From Theristus sp. LFF4_11 (lineage: Eukaryota; Nematoda; Chromadorea; Monhysterida; Xyalidae): 64,000 nt of DNA. Positions 36,786 through 48,579 of the stretch are shown one piece after another. Both the position numbers and the translations under genes were made by a program. Below the pieces are notes generated by a model. That model was not told where the DNA came from and did no database searches. It saw only the letters and a program-made list of their open reading frames with translations. Numbering within the stretch: the stretch's first letter is position 1; each line of letters begins with the position of its first letter. The stretch covers positions 1 to 64,000 of the forward strand of contig JASANC010002722.1 of NCBI GenBank assembly GCA_030248135.1, written 5' to 3'.

Positions 36786-39700
36786 ATGACGACGGCGGCG
36801 CTGCAAACACCGCGAGAGGAAGTGTGCTACGATGCACCCTGGGAGTATACAAGTGCTGCGGCGCGCGTTTTAGCGTCAGGTAGTCTGAAAACTAAAAATT
36901 TGCTTCTCAATTTACATGAACCGCTTTCAAATTGTAGATTTCAACCTAAAAAAAACCATGCAGGTTCTAGTCCTGGAGGCGAACGGTCTAGTCAAAGGCC
37001 AGTGAGCAGTTGCATCGTGGCTAATAATGCTGACCGACTGACTGTGAATGCAAACAGCAACAGCAAGAACAACTCCAGTATTTCTTCAAATGACAGTGGA
37101 CTCGGCCAAGATGTTCTGCAACAGCAGCAGCAACCAGTTGTGTCTTCCAGCAATGTTTCAGCGGTGACCAGGTAAAAAACAATTGCTGACTGCGTCCTCA
37201 GAGTACTGGACATTTTCTTGCGTCGTCTTCAGGAACACAAAAACAATGTAACTGTAATACGTGTACAACCTATTCATTTCAGCGTGTCTGACAGAAATGA
37301 CGTCACGTGCTTTTAAACATGCGCAGCAACCTTGACTTTCCGCTTGGGATTATGCCTCCACGTCACGAAATACGTGAACGGGAGAACCAACCTGACGTTA
37401 TGTCTTTGAAGCAAATTGCGTCATTTGGTCCTGACACGGTTTAATAAATCGACAACAGATCCGAGCAATCAATTAAAAACCTCCAATCTGTTGCACGTCA
37501 CAATTCGTCCCTTTCAGACCAACAATCGCGCCACCGGAAGTGCCGAAAACGGCGAACGCAAGCGCCAACGTTGCGCAAGCCTCTACGTCGTCGGTCGGGG
37601 TTACGTGCGGCGTGGCAGCGACTCGATACCAACAACAAAAACGAAACGGCAATCGTAGTGACAATAATCCCAAAATTCTCAACAAACTTCACCAAATTGG
37701 CAACAGCAAGAACAACAGCAACAACAACAACAGTCAAAAGAGTCGAAGTCGACACGCTACAGTTGCCTGCCCTTCATTGTCAACGGCAGACGGATTCACG
37801 ACACGGTATTATTTTTTGCAAGTTGAAAATAAAGTTTGATTAGGTGGTTTTAAGTTCAAGCGCGCTCCGCTTATTAGTTAAACGAGTAGAAAGCGTTTTC
37901 ATTTTTTGATACACTATCGAAGTCGCGCCGATATAGTTAAAACTGTATAATGAATAAACTTCTTAGAAGCAAATAAAAATTCCAAAAAAGCAAAGTAAAA
38001 TATAAAAACGCCTCATTTGCAATGCAGTTTCACCGCTCCATGGGCGTATCGCGGGCCGGACAGCGACGGTCGTCCATTGGACGAGTACGACCCACCGTGG
38101 GATTTCGATCGAACTGTCAGTCGCCTACGGATGGTACGCACGAGCAGTAGCAACAGCACAACGCAAGACATCAACGGGCTCCACCAGCAGCAGACCAGAT
38201 CGATCTCGGTTGACGGTGATCCCAGCGGTGGCGGTCATCATGCAACACAACAACATCAACAGACAAACAATCTGTACGACCCGGTCGCGTCGTTGCAGGT
38301 CGCCGACAAGATTCGACTGTTTTCGGATCATCACACTGCTGAGTCGCAACATTCGTCCGCGACGTTGACTAGCAAACGTAGCTCCTCACGATCGCCACCG
38401 TCAACTGCGATCAACCAGCACAATCACCACGACTCATCGTCGAATCCGTCATCGTCGCGCGCCAGCAGCAGCACTGACAGCAACACCATGAACAGTGTTA
38501 GAGAAGAAAATGGTCATCACCATCAACCGAGAAAAGCACCACCCGAACAATCTACGGATAATCTACCGAGTGATGCCAGTCAAAGAAGTCAGCGAAGAAC
38601 ACGCCAAACGGCAACGGTGCTCGTTGAGACGACATCGTTTGGCATCAATAGGGATCAATCGTTGGATGCGGCGCGAAGAGCGAACTTACTGGGTGAGTTT
38701 TCGGTCAGATTTTTTTTAAATCAGACAAATTCTGCTGCTGATTGGCTGTGCCCTGCTGGCACTTGCCTTATCTACATACTTGGGTAAAAAGAAAATGTGG
38801 CTCAACAACTTGATACTAAAATGCTGCTAAAAATGCCATTAAACCAAGCTATTTTATAACACTCGTCATCAAGTCAGTAGCAAATTTAGTCGCAAAACTA
38901 AAGGCGACATTTTCTCACTGGACTCATCTTACCAAAACTCCCCATCAATTTCCAGAGAGCGAGCAAGAACGCAAGAACCGACTGATTCAACATATCACAT
39001 CCGGGCAGCCAGTTCTATTGCCGCCGGCTGAGTTGAGCAGTGCCGACCCGCCAGCTAGACATTCCGCAGGCAGGGAGTCAATAGCCCCCCTTGCGAAGCC
39101 AACCGTTATTGCGATCGGACAGTCAACGGAGACCGCTAGTAATTCAAACAACAACAACCAATTGAATGGCAAGAAATACGAGAAGAAGAAAAAATCGCCT
39201 CCGCAGCCGGCGATTCGATGGAGCAAAGTGCGCAAGCAACAACAACAGCAGCAGAACATGCAGGACATTAGCGCACAAATGACGCAGTCCTACTACGATC
39301 AGGTAATGCGGATCTTAGTCTGCAGTTTTAAAAAAAACTGAAAATTGCCACAAAACCTGAGAAAGTATAAGTCTATCCCTCCGTTTTACATTTTTCGAAA
39401 AGAAGGAAACTGATGGAACTACAATGAACAGCATATGATACGGAGATCCATTAAAATTATCATGACATTGTAGGTGCCAGACGAAGACGTGCAAGAGTGC
39501 AGACAGAGGCTGCTACAGTCGCAAGCGACACCAGCTAGTCCAACGCTAAACAATGCACACTTCGATGCTGGTTGTGCCACAAGAAACAACGTCGAGCAAG
39601 ACCGAACGCCGACTGGTGCTCCGCCGCAAGATGCGCTCAACTACGACGTCCCGTGGGAGTTTGTTGCCAAGCGCCATCACAATCTGTTGCATCAACTCAG

Positions 39701-40996
39701 CTCAACCGCTGGTGAGTCAGGCCTTTCAACCTCTTCGCGTTTAGTTAGGCTAATGAACAACCAAGCCAGCGTGAGGTTCATGTTCAGGTTAAGGCTCTGA
39801 CGAGTAAGCTTATTTACGTTTATTAAAGGCGCAAAAACAAACATCATTCTATTTTTGCAGGTACACCGCAAGCGTCTTCACCAGGACAACTATCTACTAG
39901 TCACTCGTCAATCAATACAACCAACTCGCCAAAAGTCACTGCAAAACATCCAATCAATCACCCTTCCAACAAACCGAAACATTCCCCGTCACAAAAGCAG
40001 CGATCAAAAACGCCGCCGGCCAGCAGTCATAATCAAGAACGTCATGCTCAACTGGTGCTCACTCAGCAGATGCTTTCCAGAAACAACACCAATGACAGAC
40101 AAACGGTTGAAACGACCAGTCAGTCCGCAGATGCACAGAAATCGCCGCCAAACTCAAGTAAACTGAACAACAATGGCAAACTTGTCGCCGCAGCAACTGG
40201 CACAATGAATTCCGGCACCAACCGATTCAGTAGGAAAGAACTGACGCTGAACTTTGGCATTGCGGCGTTGAATCCGGTCGCCGAGCAGTTCGATCCGAGT
40301 ATCGCACTCGAACACCAGGGGTGAGTATTTTTAGTGCCGTCTTAGGAGATAGAAGCTCACAATTCTCAAGAACACCTCTGAAGCTTCACATCTCACAAGC
40401 TGAAATACGAGAAAAATGAAAGCACGATAGCAAATTTTTCAGTTGGTATCACGGTAACATCACCCGTGCGGAGGCCGAGACGCGATTGCATAAAGCGAAA
40501 GAAGGCTCTTACCTGGTGCGACTGTGCGAAAGCAACAAGGACGAGTACGCATTGTCATTAAAGTGAGTCAACAGTATTCTCCGCTGTTTCGAATCCCACT
40601 TGAGGTCACGAAAAAATGTTCTTATGCAACCACAAAAATTACTGCACCTTTTCCAAGGCAATATTTTTCGTAAAAAGGTATTTGATTCATACCTGCAAAA
40701 ATTACTGCATCTCATTCCAAAATAAATTTTCTACTGAAAAAAGGAACATATTAAGTTCATAGTTGCAAAATAAACATGAATTCACTTTGAAAAAAAAACT
40801 GCACAGATCCGCTCGTGGCTACATGCACATGAAGATACAGGCGAGCGAGGAGCGAGGCGGTTGGATCCTCGGCTACTTCAGTCAACCATTCGATCGGATT
40901 CCGCAGATGGTCCGCTATTATTCGATGAACAAGCTGCCAATCAAGGGTGCCGAGCACATGTGTCTGTTGTGCCCCGTCAACGAGCCCCTGTTGTAG
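36786..40996 (+). CDS. SH2-domain adaptor of the SHB/SHD/SHE/SHF type
   Basis: Nine exons close in phase: 36786-36879, 36964-37171, 37518-37805, 38028-38692, 38956-39302, 39474-39711, 39861-40320, 40443-40562 and 40807-40996. The product is about 869 aa. The C-terminal SH2 domain (about 768-869) reads WYHGNITRAEAE, GSYLVRLCES with the phosphotyrosine-binding arginine, YALSLK and HMCLLCPVNEPLL. That ending is characteristic of the SHB/SHE/SHF group. The long N-terminal part is disordered (N, Q and S runs). It carries repeated Y-D-x-P-W-[ED]-[YF] motifs at about residues 15 (YDAPWEY), 217 (YDPPWDF) and 591 (YDVPWEF), plus a TAPWAY variant near 199. Such tyrosines are likely phosphorylation or docking sites, as in vertebrate relatives. 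It would act in the cytoplasm downstream of tyrosine kinases. A 3' SINE fragment lies in the intron before the last exon. Confidence 0.9.
37283..37470. repeat. Diverged dispersed repeat shared with an intron at 46455-46700
   Basis: The segment GAAATGACGTCACGTGCTTT here resembles GAAATGACGTCATATGCTCT near 46475. Both copies continue with an AAACATGCGC-like stretch. GAACGGG and a TCATTTGG also recur in both, with a similar overall spacing but not always in the same order. Both lie in introns (the SH2 gene and the RetSat gene). Ends are not defined, so the class is unknown. Confidence 0.4.
40583..40610 (+). mobile_element. 3' fragment of a tRNA-derived SINE
   Basis: CTGTTTCGAATCCCACTTGA followed by GGTCACGAAAAA matches the box-B-to-tail part of the element at 19640-19716 (CTGGTTCGAATCCCACTCGA, GGTTACTAAC) at roughly nine of ten positions. 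Only the 3' part is present. It lies in the intron 40563-40806. Confidence 0.5.
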
Positions 40997-42272
40997 CCAA
41001 ACACAAACTGGTTTTTGAAGCTGAACCATTTTTCAGCTGAAGCTCCGATGCTTCGGTCGAAAGTTGGTGAAATGAAAGCCATTGTTTATCAGAATTTCCA
41101 AAGTTATAGCATATTCGAGCAGGGTCTTTTGTGTGTCGTTTTCCTGACATTTTAGTTTTTCTTGTGTTTGATCACTTTCTACCATTAAGCTGTTGTTCTG
41201 CACTATGAATATCAATCTTGAATCTTCAACAGTTTGAATGAATCAATAATCCGGAGTATTTTTGCTTTTTGTGCCATAGATAGGAAACAATGTATATTCA
41301 GTTTCCCGGAAAAGAATTATGTAGCATTTTAAATCTTATGCTGTTGAGCAATTTTTTGTCGCTTCCAATTTTTGTTATAACTTTTTTGTTCGGTTCTACA
41401 CACTTCTGTGTCCCTTTCTTTCACTACATTTCGGTTTATGATGTGGAACCACCTTATTTGCAGTTTGATTGAACTTGATTGTATTGTGATATAAATACTG
41501 ATTGAATATGCTTATTTACTGATCTGATAATCTTGGATATTTAAACAAAGCGAAATAAAAAAACTTTTGCATTTGTGTAAATGCTGAACTTGTGACTTGT
41601 TTCGAGAAAACACTGAAAATAACTTTTAAAACTGCTTTACATTACATGCTGAATCAGTGTGGAAACTTGCTGGTTCAGTTTGAACAAAAATTTCTGTTAG
41701 TCCAATTTTTGAAACCAAGTGTTCAAAATTATTTACTCGCACATGCAGTCGCAAACATCGTTTCTAAAAAAACTATGAATGAATCAAAATATACAAAATG
41801 TTTACAGCACAATTCCAAAAACACAGAATTTTTTGAACGTAATGACACAGGGTCATTTTCAACGCAGTATAAGATTGAAAAAGTTGCTTCAGAAACCAGA
41901 ACCAGTATACCGCCGTGGTAACGTGGTGTCGAAACTGGTTTACACATTAACGTGATAGAGAATAGCCAGTAAAAGCGAACAGTATTAATTGTAGCACCGT
42001 TTTCACTTTTTTCAAGGCTCTTTTTTCTCAATTCACGTTTCTCAATTCTCAATATAAAAACGTGTCTAACAAAGTTTATGCCCTTCGAATTCATATGGTT
42101 GACGTACATATCGGTTTGAGATGATGGCAATGATGTTGTTGAGGTGCTTTTATTTCAAGCAAATGAATGCCACTCATTTCAAAGAGAATGTCATTTTACT
42201 TGAAATACACGTCGTACATAATTGTTTCCAGAGAATTCACACCAGTAAAACAAACGCAGAAACCCTAAGAAA
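40997..42272. other. 3' flank of SH2 gene and promoter of first ShK gene
   Basis: AT-rich and non-coding. AATAAA-like signals occur at about 41555 (GAAATAAAAAA). Open frames at 41290-41472 and 41592-41921 are F/L/N-biased and show no domain or splice support. Confidence 0.45.
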
Positions 42273-43061
42273 ATGAAACTACAGTTTGTGTTATTGTGGG
42301 CGCTAATTACCACCATAGCTGGACATCGTGTTGATGACGAGCCGAAGGCAGAACCGGAGGCAGAGCCTGGTCCTGGGCCTACTGCTCCCCTTCAACCCCC
42401 TCCCCCACCGCCACAGCCGATAATCTTGATTATGGGAAACGCTGAAGTGGAAACCATACCTGCATCAGGATCAGGAGGCGGAGTTCAACCCCCCGCACCG
42501 CCGCCACCGCCTGCATCTGGTTCTGGCACGGTCGGCTTTTTCATAATTTTTTTTGAAATTTTCAATGCGCGCGACTACTTCTGTTGCTTGTTTATTTAGC
42601 AAGCTTCATTTGTTTGGATTTTAAAGTAATGAAGTACATTGTATGTGTTGATGACATAAATCTGAAATTAAAACGTTCTCACTTTACCGCAGGTGGATTG
42701 TTTCGACACGCGCGCAAAAGAATGTCCAATGTGGGCGGGCATGGGCGAATGCACGAAAAATCCGGACTGGATGAAAATAGGCTGCATGAAATCGTGCAAC
42801 ACTTGTCCGCAGGTAGCACAGTGGTTCAAAACACCTCCAGTTTGGTAAAAGCCAGAGTGACATCTTTTATTCTTTTCATGTTAATAAAAATCAAGTTCAA
42901 TTGTGTCCCCTTATTTTTACATGCAGAAAGACCCCAGTAAAGCGAAGAAATGCATCGACACGGACCCGATTCAGTGTCCGCTCTGGGCAGCCGATTGCGA
43001 ATGCGAGAACAACCCTGACTGGATGCTGACCGGATGCATGAAATCGTGCAAACAGTGCTGA
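42273..43061 (+). CDS. Secreted proline-rich protein with two ShK domains (ShK-1)
   Basis: Three exons, all phase 0: 42273-42530, 42693-42812 and 42927-43061, giving 170 aa. A signal peptide (MKLQFVLLWALITTIAG) is followed by an acidic and proline-rich segment with PPPPPPQPIILIM. Each of the next two exons encodes one ShK (SXC) domain. The first has six cysteines from CFDTRAKEC to CMKSCNTC. The second has seven, because the middle reads DCEC, with CENNPDWMLTGCMKSCKQC at the end. ShK domains are disulphide-bonded modules of about 35 residues, abundant in nematode secreted proteins, where they act as channel-binding or protein-interaction units. The function of this protein is unknown. It is the first of four related genes in the cluster. 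A minus-strand RetSat-like gene separates it from the next. Confidence 0.85.
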
Positions 43062-43746
43062 ATGAAACAAAGCCATCAACATTCTTGATTTATGAACCCG
43101 ATGTATTTAGTTGTGGAAGCCATTTGGCCAGTGCCCAGTACCAGTGAAGATAGTCTCGTTTATTTACCTAGTACAGCTGCATTTCTAGCGCGTTTCATTT
43201 ATGTCTCGTGGATATGCTCCTGCAAGTTAAAAAATAACCGCCGGGGGCCAAAGCGGTGTACCCCGCTTTACCGTTATGTGCACACAAAAATGTCTTTGTC
43301 CAGGAAAGTGTCCACGAAAATGACTCGTTCGAGAAAATGACTATGCATATGTCCATAAAAATGCATATCGTTTATTTTCGTGTGATACATAGTTTTTAGT
43401 TCTTTTAGTTTTTTTTTGTTTAAAAATGTCCACTGCTGTGGAAAACTTGCTGTGGTTTCCAATAAAATCTACATAAATTAACGGTATTGAACAACGATGT
43501 ACAACAGGACAGACATTCGAGCAAAAAACGTGTCTGTTTAACATCAACTACACACTTATCACTTTCTTATGGCAACAGAATTATTGGCTGTTCTGTTTTA
43601 TTTTTGATACGATATTTGAAAACAATGTGAAAAAATGTTTAATTTGAGACGCAAAATGGCAATCAAATGCAGCAGGTGAAGTGAGCATCATTGTAGCTGA
43701 TTGTAAACGTATACTCAAGAGAATCAATTTAGAAATCAATCAATGG
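43062..43746. other. Convergent 3' flanks between ShK-1 and RetSat-like genes
   Basis: No gene seen. The plus-strand gene ends at 43061 and the minus-strand gene at 43747, so both 3' UTRs should lie here. Confidence 0.5.
43461..43466 (+). terminator. Candidate polyadenylation signal AATAAA
   Basis: AATAAA about 400 bases after the stop of ShK-1, with no other canonical hexamer closer on the plus strand that I noticed. It is distant enough that assignment is tentative. Confidence 0.25.
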
Positions 43747-46700
43747 TTAGTTACGATTTCCATATTTCTTCAGTAGCACCTCCGAACACATCAGACCGCC
43801 AGTGAACGCGCCACCTATGCCGCCAACGAAGATGTCCTGTCCTGAACATTTTGAAAAGTTACACAAATTCACAAATGGTGAAACAATTTTTCTTGACTGA
43901 TTTATAAAAAAAGTTCAAGAACCAGTTTTTGCTGCCAGTCAAAAAGTCTCCGAACAATAGATCCGGATTATTAATTTACAGTCACCCCCTCGGCACATAC
44001 CGCTCAAATAAAGTCCTTGCACGTCAGTTTCAGGTCGCAGTTCAGTGACCGTGGTGGGGTGGAATCTTCGTTGATCATGAATCAGTCTACCAATAGCACC
44101 GCCTTCACTTCTGACGTAATGATTGATGGTCAGCGGGCCGCCAACCTCCATATATTCTACCTGTTTTTTTATAAAGCAACAAGTGCATGTATTGCTGAAG
44201 TTCGGTATGGTGATAAAAGTTAGTTAAAAGTTTGATGATAAATGAGATAATAGTGTGTCACTCAGTGAGTGTAATATCACCACCCCATTCAATTAATTTC
44301 CTCGCGATTTTCACCTCCAGAAGACTAAATGGCAGTCTCATGTGACTGTGTACTCCATCAGGGAATAAAAAGGTCTCTGGCAGCTTACAAGTGAGACCGC
44401 TCAACCAGACAGATTTTAAATCAAGTTCGCCAAAACTTTTGATTAGTCTCCTCCAATGTGTACCTTGTCCTCCAAATGCGGAAAGTGCTCGAGCACAGCG
44501 TGCCACATTTTATGCATCAACGTGTCCATGTAGTCCTTGTAGGCCTGCGGTCGACGCTGGTGCGTTGAGTCGGCCCACTCGGCGTACCAACGATGGTTGG
44601 CCGGCGTGATCGTGATGCAGGTGCTTTTGCCTATTACGCGGTCATTAAATTCTAATTATTCAAATGTGTCGCATCGAACTGGCGTCACGTACTCCAAAAC
44701 ATGGGTTGGTCATGCTCAACAACCCGGACCGGTCTGACATGTTTGATTAGTAAATTTTCGTTACTATTATTTTTATCACAATCAAATATGCTGCGAAACC
44801 ACACAAGCGAAGCATACCTGGATGGCACTGCTGCTGTGTGGGATCACGGGCTGACGGGAATGTCACGATGAGAAACGGGAATGGCTCATCGAGAACCTGT
44901 TGGTAAAAATTAAAAAAAAACTAAAATGAAAAACAAAGAAGAATACGATCCGAGTCATTGCCAAAAAATAAGACATTGTTAACATAACAATATGACTTGT
45001 TAGAAAAGTCAAATGCCAACTCCAAACGTAACAGAACTTGCCATTGCTTTCACTTTCAAAGGCCAACCTGATCTGCAGTAACATCGTTCAGATAGCGCAT
45101 CAATTTGCGTGGCATGTCGGGCGGCATGAACATGCGATTTGCACCATCCAAGCCCAGCTCCTCCTTGCTCCCATTCAGACCAACGAACAGCACATGTTCT
45201 GAGGTGCCAGGCTGGCCGGTGTACTTCATGAAACCTGTTCAAAGTTGTATTTTTACGCGATTCTAATTTTTAAAACCAATGATCGTTGAAACTTACGTGA
45301 TTTACTAGCGATGTGTGACGGCAGAAGCCGACTAAATGTGGTGCAGACACCGGCGGCCGAAACAACGACGGGCGCACAGATTTCGTATTTGCGATTTGCG
45401 TGACGCACAATCACACCTAAGCAGAAAGTGATTTAGTAGACATCTGATCATAAAATTTGTATTGACCCTTAATCAAACAAGCACAGTGCATAAAAGTTTT
45501 TAGTAAATATTTTAGCAAATAAAAGTAAATCAATTAAATTTTCAGAAAAACAGGTTTTTACAAGGCTAAAAACAACGAACCAGCAGCTCTGCCAGTTTTA
45601 TTGTCGATTGATATGGCGTCAACATCGGCTCTCACGAGAACATTGCCTCCGGCTGCGATAATTGTTGGTACCAGATTTCGTGTTATTGCCGCACCGCCAC
45701 CTTTCGGATACCAACTGCCCATTGCGGCGTAATGCTGCCAGACACCAGACAGCATGAACCAAGGAGCTGGTTCCATGTCAAAACCTAATAGCAGAATATG
45801 TACATTGTTTTTATTTGTAAATTGATCGACTTACTTTGTCAAATAGAAACGCTTCCTTTTCCCTTTTTCGCATTTGTTTATGGAAAAAAATATAAAATCT
45901 CTGGTTTGCGACGGTTTGTGTCATACCAATTGCCGGGAAGAGGTACAACATTGCTGCACGTAAGCGCTCGTTAGAGGTCAAGTCGTTTACGACATCGATG
46001 GCACGTCGCTGAGCGAGATCAAAGAACAAGCCAATGCCGCCCATAAACTTGTAAAGGCGCCATTTGTGAAGCAACTTGAAACACCTGAACAATATCACAT
46101 TTTAAGGTCAACTTTCCGCCAGGATTCTGAAGTGTTGTCATGAGTCGAAAGCGTGCGCACCACATTGGCATGATTTTTCCAAGCATGAAACCGGTTGCTA
46201 TTGAATAGTCGAGTTTCTGAAATGATAAAACAAGAGTTATTCATGACCATAAGAAGCAAAACAAAAAGGAAAAAAAGTGCCCAAACCAGCAAGTGAAACA
46301 GTTTTTCAATGGCCTCATGGTCTTCTGCGGGAAACTGTGACTTGAGCATTGTTTCCTGATTTTCGAGGCCAGTCCCAAAGCTGTAAGTCGCTTGTTTCGT
46401 CTCTGTGGTAGGATCGTACACAATAACCTGACAAAACTCACTGTGATTTATAGTTTATTATTTGAATGTGGCGGACCGAAATGACGTCATATGCTCTAAA
46501 CACGCGCTTGTCATGCGCAGGAATAAATTTTTGTTCGGTTGCTCTTTTGTTCCAGTGAAAAGCTACATTAAGCGGTGAACTAAACCTAAATTTAGGTATC
46601 TGTGCACTACAAACGGGTGTTTCTAAAACAAATGACATCATTTGGGTGCCCCACGTTCGCTTACTACTACAAAACTGAATTTGAACGGGTGAACCAAATG

Positions 46701-47733
46701 AGTTTGAATGTATTTCCACACGTTTCATGAAAATGATAAGTGTGTTCAGCATAAAAACTGTTTGAAATTCCAATTTCAAAAATTGTCTTTTTTAAAATGC
46801 TAACATGATCATAAGGATCGCCTATCGACAGCCACTCAATCTTGTCCGCTGCCAACGCGTTCAGCACGTGCGCACTGGCCGATTCAGCCGGGTCCATCTT
46901 GCCAACAAAATGCAAACCTTCAACGATTTTTTTCTAATTTAAAAAGAATGTAAAAAGAGTCAAGATAAAACTTTGAAAAAAGTTTGCAAAAACCAACCAG
47001 AAAAAAGGTTGCAAAAACCAACCAGTATCAAACTCATAATGCCCGCGTTCCTTGTACGTGTGACACGAGCCGCCGGCCATCGTGTGCTGCTCTAGCACGA
47101 GCACCTGTTTGAACGAAATTGTATTCCACATGGAACGTAACATTCAGAAAACAAGGCGTTACATTTGACGGAAATTTTTTGAACATTTTTGAAGTTTTGT
47201 TTTTGCAAAATGTCATGTTTGTTTGTAACTGTCGAACAGAAATCATATTATTCGTGTTCGAAACACGTTCAAATTTCAAAAAGGATTGTTTAAAACTGAA
47301 AAAAATTCGGAACCTTCCATCCAGCCTTTGCCAGCACTGCCGCCGTCGTTAGTCCGCCCATGCCTCCACCAATAACGACGGCGTCCAGGCTCGCAGGGAC
47401 CGACTCCGGTCGAAACGCTGAAAACCAGCAAATTCATAACATATTTTTTGTCTTAGATAGGTTGTTTATCTACATCACATCCCGTCAATGTGATTTGTCT
47501 AATTGATGATAGAATCTATTGTGATATATTTCGTTTTTTTCTGTACGCCACAACGTCTGCATGCGCGCGTAGTTTTTTTGTTCCAGGATCTTTTGCATAT
47601 TTTTCAAAAAAAATTGTGAGATACGCTCCGGTCAGTGGCGATGGATGCAAGTTATTCTTTCATGTTGGTATGTCTGATATATACCTTTTCCGCGTTCAAT
47701 GTTGTTTTTTTCTGAATATATATCTTTAGTCAT
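43747..47733 (-). CDS. All-trans-retinol saturase-like FAD oxidoreductase
   Basis: Fourteen exons on the minus strand: 47733-47685, 47417-47314, 47104-47023, 46917-46805, 46427-46287, 46216-46164, 46084-45927, 45784-45581, 45416-45297, 45234-45068, 44896-44818, 44630-44464, 44160-44001 and 43841-43747. Phases close and give about 563 aa. The dinucleotide-binding motif [20 protein letters not shown] is at about residues 30-50, followed by [16 protein letters not shown]. Further landmarks are [36 protein letters not shown] and the FAD-closing [18 protein letters not shown] near the C-terminus. This is the RetSat/phytoene-desaturase/CRTISO group. Vertebrate RetSat saturates the C13-14 bond of retinol in the ER, and nematode substrates are not established here. 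The first exon is inferred from a matching phase-1 donor, and a GTGCAG two bases before its ATG could be a trans-splice site. That exon lacks the N-terminal signal segment of vertebrate RetSat. Confidence 0.85.
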
Positions 47734-48579
47734 AACTGCACGGTCACGGTCTGATCTTCACGCTGAATCGAAGAATATAGACATTTTCTTTGAACATATG
47801 CAACAGCAGTGTTCAGGTGGCAAGGACATCAGAGCGTCTTAAAACAAAGTTTTTCACTGAAACCTGTTTTACTGGGTATAATTAGAGTTTTAGACATTTT
47901 GATGGTTGATACACTTCACAAGAAATATTACTACCGTATTTAAATCGAAAATTATTGCACTATATTTTTTGCGTTTAGCCATCTTGTCCATGTTCAACAA
48001 TACTTGGTTTATAGTTTGTATAACGCTCAATGTATTTTCAAGAACTTTTAAGGTGAAAGCAAAAACAATAGTTTTTCAACACTGCAACATATTGTTATGT
48101 TTGTCTTTAATGATCACTTTTCTTGGGTAGCCAATCCTTGCATGGAAGTTAAAATCACAGTGTGTTAATAAGAGTACCTGTCAGCGTTTTTCTTAACCAC
48201 ATTTTTTGCAGTTTTTTTATTGCCAGTGATTTTCCGGTGTTTGAAACTTTTAAATAGAATTTAGGTTAATTTCCTGTAACTTTTTCAAAACAAATGCCAG
48301 TGTCACCTGCAGCATAACGTATCCGGTGCAGTTATACAAATTATTTTGAAAACACTCAAAACCCAACCACGCGTTGTTTTGTTTCTATCCGCACATACAA
48401 CTGTTATCGACTTGACGTTTTACAACCGTTACTTCGCAATGATTGTTTTTTTTATATTTTCCGTGGCTATATTCGAATGTACGTCTCACAAACTGCAGAT
48501 ACCAAAGAAAAATCCATCTTCTTGCGGGATTGCATCGTACACAATTAAGCAAAAGCAATAGAAAAAAACGAAATTAACA
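47734..48579. other. Divergent promoter region between RetSat-like and ShK-2 genes
   Basis: The two genes start back to back, so this about 850-bp AT-rich stretch should hold both promoters. No clear exon or repeat was seen. The open frame at 48346-48561 ends just before ShK-2 but has no domain or start context. Confidence 0.5.

Noticed and set aside
46084..46164. Exon of the RetSat gene running to 46099
   Set aside because: It would leave a 14-base intron and a phase clash. A donor at 46163 gives a 79-base intron, correct phase and a family-like sequence.
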